DNA of 10,660 nt. Origin: Anaerolineales bacterium. Lineage in GTDB: Bacteria; Chloroflexota; Anaerolineae; Anaerolineales; E44-bin32. Location of the stretch: contig DAOVFE010000027.1 in assembly GCA_030673085.1 (NCBI GenBank), forward strand, positions 1 to 10,660, read 5' to 3'. Positions 7,005 to 10,660 of the stretch are shown here, piece after piece; within the stretch, counting starts at the first letter, position 1; every line of letters starts with the position of its first letter. The position numbers and the translations under genes were made by a program. The notes beneath the pieces are model-generated. The model made no database searches. It was not told the DNA's origin and worked only from the letters and a program-made list of their open reading frames with translations.

Positions 7005-7022
7005 TAGCAACCAAAGTTATAT

Positions 7023-7083
7023 TACCGATCTAGGAATGCTTGCAAACAGCGACTTTTGTTCACGAGCATTTATGGAATCGGTA
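7023..7083 (+). promoter_or_regulatory. Long hairpin directly before the ribosome site
   Basis: TACCGAT (7023-7029) pairs with ATCGGTA (7077-7083), inside it AATGCT (7035-7040) pairs with AGCATT (7065-7070), and a weak AACA/TGTT pairing lies further in. The stem ends one base before the GGAGGA ribosome site, so its folding could affect translation. Confidence 0.45.
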
Positions 7084-7084
7084 T

Positions 7085-7090
7085 GGAGGA
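7085..7090 (+). promoter_or_regulatory. Ribosome binding site of the SLH glycosidase gene
   Basis: GGAGGA is a near-perfect Shine-Dalgarno, 11 bases before the ATG at 7102. The spacing is slightly long, but the encoded signal peptide follows this start. Confidence 0.65.
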
Positions 7091-7101
7091 AGTAATAACA
7101 A

Positions 7102-9714
7102 ATGGGAGCAATAAGAGCCCCAGACAAGCGGAGATGGCCGACGAAACGCTGGTTATTCACCATAACCCAGATTGCTTCTGCAAGCTTACTCGTCCAAAGC
7201 GTTGTGGTAGCATCGCCTATCCGGCCCATAAGATCTCGCTTGACGCCTCAACAGCCTGAGCTTTTTTCAGCTACGGATGATGGAATCGCCCGCGTTTGGG
7301 CCATCGATGATGGAGAGAAGATCCTGCGTGATGATCTCAATCATCCTCTTTCTTCCGACCCCAAGAATCCGGTTTGGGACGGAGAAACCATCCAAATTTT
7401 CGGCGCCCGCAATGAGGTCGTCGCCTTTCAATTGATCCTTCAAGCCAATGCTTCCGGAGCTAAAGAGATCGATGTGCAGATCAGCGATTTGCTCAACGGT
7501 CAGACTGCAATTCCTGGTTCAAATACTGGCTCTGCGGATCCGTTCGATTATGTTGGTCGATCGATTGAGCTTTTCACTGAACATTATCTTCATGTTGAGA
7601 ATCGAAGCTCGGGAGGAAATGCATGGGCGCCGACGGCAAAACCCATATCAAATTATTTGGGCTGGGTCCCCGATGCTTTAATACCTTTTTCCGCTTTACC
7701 CGACCGCGGTGGTGCGCCTTTTTCTATTGGCGCAAACCAGAATCAGGGAGTCTGGGTAGATATTTGGATTCCCAAAGACGTACCAACCGGTACGTATCAA
7801 GGGACTGTTGAAATCTTAGCCAAAGGACATACCCACGCTTTGATTCAAATTAAGCTTGACGTATTCAACTTCACTCTCTCAGATGAAACCCACCTCCACA
7901 ACATGTTCGGCTTTGACAATGCCAGCTTATCACATCGCCATGGCGTAGAAGCTGAAAGCGCTAAGTATTATGAGATCGAAGCCCGGTACCACCAGATGGC
8001 ACACCGCCATCGATTCGATCTGGTTCGGCCAGTTCACAGCCTAACGAAAATGGATGAATTTCATAAGTTCTATCTGACTGGCAAGCTTTATACTAAAGCT
8101 TATGACTACGACGGACCGGGTTATGGAATCGGGAATACAACCTTCTCCATCGGACTTTATGGCGCTGTACCTCAAGAGTATGGAGGCTCCATCAGTGATA
8201 CATACGAGGAGTTATGGTGGGCCGGCTCGGACGCCTGGGCTGAGTGGTTTCAAACAAACGCTCCCCAGGTTGATATTACTAAATATCTCTTTCCGGATGA
8301 GCCTGAAACGAACAACCAATTTAGATGGATTAAACGCCAGGCGCGCTGGTCTCACAGCAATCCTGGAATCGGCCATACAATTCCTACCTACGTTACTCAT
8401 TGGATCGACTCCGAATACCAAGTGTCAGTCGATTTTTGGTCAACTCCTGCCAACTTCGCTCATCCACAGAGTGTAGCCGGCACCAATCCGGATGACATCA
8501 TCGCCGAACGCGAGGCCGGAAAACGATGGGCTTTCTATAACGGCTACCGCCCAATCACCGGTACGCAAGTGATGGACGCCGATGCAATCGAATTCCGCGT
8601 TATCCCCTGGATCGCATGGAAGTACGATGTTGACCAGTATTTCTATTGGATGACTAATTATTGGAATGATTGGCGCAACAGTAAAAAGAACAATAACGTC
8701 TTCGTCGATCCACAAACATCTGAATTCAGCCGTATGGGATGCGGCACTTTTTTCTACCCTGGGCATGATGTAATTTTCCCAGACCAGGATCGAGACCTAC
8801 CAGGCCCGATATCGTCAATCCGGATGAAAAATTGGCGTCGGGGAATGCAGGATTATGAATATCTCTGGCTGGCAGAGCAGCTCGGATTGAAGGATGATGT
8901 CGTTAAAATAGTAGACCAAGCAGTGCCTGCCGCCTTATGGGAAGCAAATCTAGGCAGCAATATCTCATGGCCCGATCATGGATATGGATTCGAGCGCTAT
9001 CGCCGGGAATTGGCTAATTTGATTTCCTCACATACGGAACAGCCACTTGAACAACCTCTATTAGAAATGTGCGGCTCTTCATCTATTCAAGATGATCCTT
9101 CGAGATTGCCTGCTTCTATAGATATCACTCCCTCATTTATTGATGTTGCAATTGATAATCCATTCTTCCCTCACATTGAAGCGCTATATCAAAGCGGATA
9201 TACATCTGGCTGCCAGACTGAACCGGCTAAATTCTGTCCAAATCAGCCTATTACCCGAGTAGAAATGGCCATATTGCTTGAACGGGAGCTTCATGGGCCT
9301 GATTTTATCCCTACCCGACCTACGGCGTATCACTTTCGCGATGTTGGGGTAACGACTTGGGGTTCGTATTGGATTGAACAATTCTATCGTGATGGTTTTA
9401 CTCGGGGCTACCGCAGCTATCTGCCAGTCTTCGGCGGAAATGATGCTCTCGCGCGCGCTGACGGTGCAGTATATGTCCTCAAAGCGCTCCACGGGCCTGG
9501 ATACTCTCCTTCAGCCAGAGAAACTAGTTTCATCGATGTCGCTTCCAACTCCTGGTATGCCAGTTGGATCACCGAAGCCTATACTGCCGGGCTTATCCTT
9601 CCCTGTGAAGCTGATGAATCGATGAAGTTCTGCCCCAATGATCCATTCACCCGCGAAGACGCCGCGTATGGTCTAGCCGAAGTAATGGGAATTCCTGCCT
9701 CGAACGCTCGCTAA
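7102..9714 (+). CDS. Secreted DUF4091/GH123-like glycosidase with three SLH repeats
   Basis: The 870-residue product starts with a signal peptide: basic 'KRRWPTKR', then a hydrophobic stretch to about residue 37. A beta-rich N-terminal region follows, with 'GARNEVVAFQL' at 101-111 and 'GVWVDIWIPKDVPTGTYQG' at 216-234, both typical of DUF4091 proteins. The catalytic-type region runs from about 260 to 640. It contains 'FPDEPE' at 397-402, whose Asp399-Glu400 matches the Asp-Glu pair used by GH123 beta-N-acetylgalactosaminidases, and the family-diagnostic 'RRGMQDYEYL' at 579-588. Three SLH repeats close the protein, at about 679-732, 745-798 and 810-866, to hold it on the cell wall. The role is therefore likely surface glycan breakdown; the substrate is unknown and GH123 activity is inferred. 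The gene stands alone behind a structured leader. No terminator follows directly. Confidence 0.9.
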   Translation: MGAIRAPDKRRWPTKRWLFTITQIASASLLVQSVVVASPIRPIRSRLTPQQPELFSATDDGIARVWAIDDGEKILRDDLNHPLSSDPKNPVWDGETIQIFGARNEVVAFQLILQANASGAKEIDVQISDLLNGQTAIPGSNTGSADPFDYVGRSIELFTEHYLHVENRSSGGNAWAPTAKPISNYLGWVPDALIPFSALPDRGGAPFSIGANQNQGVWVDIWIPKDVPTGTYQGTVEILAKGHTHALIQIKLDVFNFTLSDETHLHNMFGFDNASLSHRHGVEAESAKYYEIEARYHQMAHRHRFDLVRPVHSLTKMDEFHKFYLTGKLYTKAYDYDGPGYGIGNTTFSIGLYGAVPQEYGGSISDTYEELWWAGSDAWAEWFQTNAPQVDITKYLFPDEPETNNQFRWIKRQARWSHSNPGIGHTIPTYVTHWIDSEYQVSVDFWSTPANFAHPQSVAGTNPDDIIAEREAGKRWAFYNGYRPITGTQVMDADAIEFRVIPWIAWKYDVDQYFYWMTNYWNDWRNSKKNNNVFVDPQTSEFSRMGCGTFFYPGHDVIFPDQDRDLPGPISSIRMKNWRRGMQDYEYLWLAEQLGLKDDVVKIVDQAVPAALWEANLGSNISWPDHGYGFERYRRELANLISSHTEQPLEQPLLEMCGSSSIQDDPSRLPASIDITPSFIDVAIDNPFFPHIEALYQSGYTSGCQTEPAKFCPNQPITRVEMAILLERELHGPDFIPTRPTAYHFRDVGVTTWGSYWIEQFYRDGFTRGYRSYLPVFGGNDALARADGAVYVLKALHGPGYSPSARETSFIDVASNSWYASWITEAYTAGLILPCEADESMKFCPNDPFTREDAAYGLAEVMGIPASNAR

Positions 9715-9943
9715 AAGATTCCCCTGCATGAGTTTGGAAAAAACCAAAATCACTATAGCCTTTATCGGAAGATATGTTTACATTCCCCCATTGAATAAAC
9801 TGAATAAATATCAATGGACTCCAACCCAATAATCTCTCTTGAAATGGCTCAAGCGATATATGGAACAATCTTGCACCAGTTGGGAATATTTACTGAACCC
9901 GCTGTGGCATTCTCGTTCCGCCTCTGCATAATCAACTATTATG

Positions 9944-9955
9944 TCTCTATAGAGA
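9944..9955. repeat. 12-bp perfect palindrome
   Basis: TCTCTATAGAGA is self-complementary with no spacer and stands alone in AT-rich spacer DNA about 230 bp before the tRNA gene. It could be an operator or chance. Confidence 0.3.
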
Positions 9956-10107
9956 TTAAATAATCACTTCTACCGTCTATCCACTTGCAACAGTGCTTTC
10001 GCAACGATCAAATTGCTTAGGTAGTCTCAAAACGCTTAACACTTTAATTATTAAGGCATCTATATCGCGTCTTCAAAGCAGCATTTTGAGAAATGGAAAC
10101 TTTTCGC

Positions 10108-10124
10108 CTGCCAGCCGGCTGCAG
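10108..10124. repeat. GC-rich dyad upstream of the tRNA promoter region
   Basis: CTGC and GCAG flank the palindrome AGCCGGCT (10113-10120), with one extra C on the left side. It lies just upstream of the candidate tRNA -35 box, where an activator such as a Fis-like protein might bind; that role is speculative. Confidence 0.3.
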
Positions 10125-10127
10125 CCC

Positions 10128-10155
10128 TTGCAGATCTCTCAGAACTTGCTAAAAT
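10128..10155 (+). promoter_or_regulatory. Candidate promoter of tRNA-Gly
   Basis: TTGCAG (10128-10133) and TAAAAT (10150-10155) are 16 bases apart; the -10 box is a 5/6 match, the -35 only weak. Start of transcription would be near 10162. A TATAAG at 10166-10171 is an alternative -10 box. Confidence 0.35.
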
Positions 10156-10183
10156 ACATTAGCGCTATAAGCGGCCGAAGAAA

Positions 10184-10255
10184 GCGGGTGTAGCCAAGTG
10201 GTAAGGCAGTAGCTTCCCAAGCTACCATTCGTGGGTTCGAGTCCCATCACCCGCT
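10184..10255 (+). tRNA. tRNA-Gly (anticodon CCC)
   Basis: A complete 72-nt cloverleaf. The acceptor arms GCGGGTG (10184-10190) and CACCCGC (10248-10254) pair fully, with discriminator T10255. The D arm is closed by GCC/GGC. The anticodon stem GTAGC/GCTAC encloses the loop TTCCCAA, placing CCC at positions 34-36, which reads GGG glycine codons. The T arm has GTGGG and CCCAT around TTCGAGT. The 3' CCA is not encoded (CCT follows), so it must be added enzymatically. A strong hairpin 35 bp downstream probably ends the transcript. Confidence 0.97.
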
Positions 10256-10289
10256 CCTGAAAGAAAATATGCTCGCCCCTTTATTGGAA

Positions 10290-10328
10290 AGCGCCTTCCA
10301 TTATGATTGATGGAAGGCGCTCTTATAT
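10290..10328 (+). terminator. Terminator hairpin after tRNA-Gly
   Basis: AGCGCCTTCCAT (10290-10301) and ATGGAAGGCGCT (10310-10321) form a perfect 12-bp stem with an 8-nt loop, followed by CTTATAT. The tail is only moderately T-rich, but the stem is the strongest in the window and is placed to end the tRNA transcript. Confidence 0.7.
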
Positions 10329-10660
10329 ACACACTGCCGCCGGAGAGTGTGCCCGTATTTGGGTTGTATCCCAACTTGCCTGGCATTAAAAATCCCCTCT
10401 CTCGAGCGGCCATTGATTCGCCCCGATTCCAATCTACGGGCAAAGATCGATCTATCCGGCAGGATCTGCGATCGATATGGAAGCGATGCTTGCCGGGATC
10501 TCGGGCCAGGTTTCGCGAGAACTACCATGTGATATCCGGCAACAACTACAGAGTGAGAATAATTTTAATCCGATGCGGGTCCAATGCCATTAGGATAAGC
10601 TGCAATCCGCCATAGCTTTCTGCGGGGTTCTTTATTAAAATCCAACAACGATATGCATAA
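10322..10660. other. Non-coding end of window with competing hairpins
   Basis: No protein gene is convincing here. ATCCGGCA (10454-10461) can pair with TGCCGGGAT (10491-10499, one bulge), helped inside by GCGATCG/CGATGC. The same right arm, TTGCCGG (10490-10496), can instead pair with CCGGCAA (10536-10542) around TCTCG/CGAGA. Near the edge, AATCCGC (10604-10610) pairs with GCGGGGTT (10622-10629, one bulge), followed by CTTTATT, a possible weak terminator. Together they might be a small RNA or the leader of a gene beyond the window. Confidence 0.4.

Larger units (their letters stand above)
6722..7101 (+). other. 380-bp non-coding region with several foldable segments
   Basis: No ORF of interest occurs here. 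From left to right it holds a foldable segment at 6738-6869, an AT-rich stretch with TATAAT at 6893-6898, a branched segment at 6946-7004, a long hairpin at 7023-7083 and the ribosome site of the next gene. No classic terminator of cinA is seen. The density of inverted repeats with intact arms suggests that at least the part after 6900 is a structured mRNA leader. I could not match it to a known riboswitch class. Confidence 0.6.
9715..10183. other. Non-coding spacer between the glycosidase and tRNA-Gly
   Basis: I see no convincing gene in these 469 bp. There is no terminator next to the glycosidase stop. Small dyads occur: CCATTGA (9788-9794) with TCAATGG (9811-9817) around two copies of TGAATAAA; CTTGA/TCAAG (9838-9853); a 12-bp palindrome (9944-9955); and a GC-rich near-palindrome at 10108-10124. 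A 66-codon ORF at 9993-10193 runs into the tRNA and is not credible. Confidence 0.55.

Noticed and set aside
9993..10193. 66-codon ORF before the tRNA
   Set aside because: Runs into the tRNA acceptor stem, has no ribosome site and covers the candidate tRNA promoter.
10222..10443. Minus-strand ORF ending in GDGTRTHEW
   Set aside because: Its C-terminus is the antisense translation of the tRNA-Gly gene, a well-known false protein signature, and it also crosses the terminator hairpin.
10307..10615. Plus-strand ORF of 102 codons after the tRNA
   Set aside because: Starts inside the terminator stem, has no ribosome site and no recognisable protein features; other frames there are equally open.

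Overview
The window (roughly balanced base composition, AT-rich gaps) looks like a chromosomal segment of a bacterium of the phylum Chloroflexota, most likely class Anaerolineae. The main pointer is the style of the C-terminal S-layer homology (SLH) repeats of the large secreted protein (pattern 'GC..-..FCPN.P.TR.....L...HG'), which I associate with that group. The tRNA has no encoded CCA, and the other genes are ordinary bacterial families. The lineage call is inference from family resemblance, not from a database search.

Layout. 1-2635 (+): end of a family-5 peptide-type solute-binding protein, followed by two ABC permeases (DppB/DppC type) joined by two ATGA stop-start overlaps; no ATPase gene follows in the window. 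2656-3633 (+): a PiT-family phosphate transporter, with a stop codon 9 bp upstream of its ATG, no ribosome binding site and a promoter-like sequence just upstream (possible leaderless mRNA). 3686-5004 (-): a two-gene unit, yraN then miaA, again joined by an ATGA overlap and convergent with the PiT gene. 5044-5269: a spacer holding an 18-bp perfect palindrome and a hairpin followed by a C/T run. 5270-5545 (+): a small unrecognised ORF, then 5579-6721 cinA, whose C-terminal amidase domain looks degenerate. 6722-7101: a 380-bp non-coding region with three separate foldable segments and a TATAAT box, leading into 7102-9714, a secreted protein with a DUF4091/GH123-like glycosidase region and three SLH repeats. 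9715-10183: non-coding, with scattered dyads. 10184-10255: tRNA-Gly(CCC), followed by a strong 12-bp terminator-type hairpin. 10322-10660: no convincing gene, but two mutually exclusive hairpins and a possible terminator near the edge.

How the genes fit together. Oligopeptide (or nickel/sugar-like) uptake and phosphate uptake sit beside tRNA modification (MiaA), a YraN-family nuclease-like protein and the CinA housekeeping protein. The GH123/SLH protein would act outside the cell, anchored to the cell wall or S-layer, presumably on glycans. There is no phage, CRISPR, toxin-antitoxin or transposon signature. The least explained parts are the structured leader before the glycosidase, the palindrome before the small ORF, and the CinA C-terminus.
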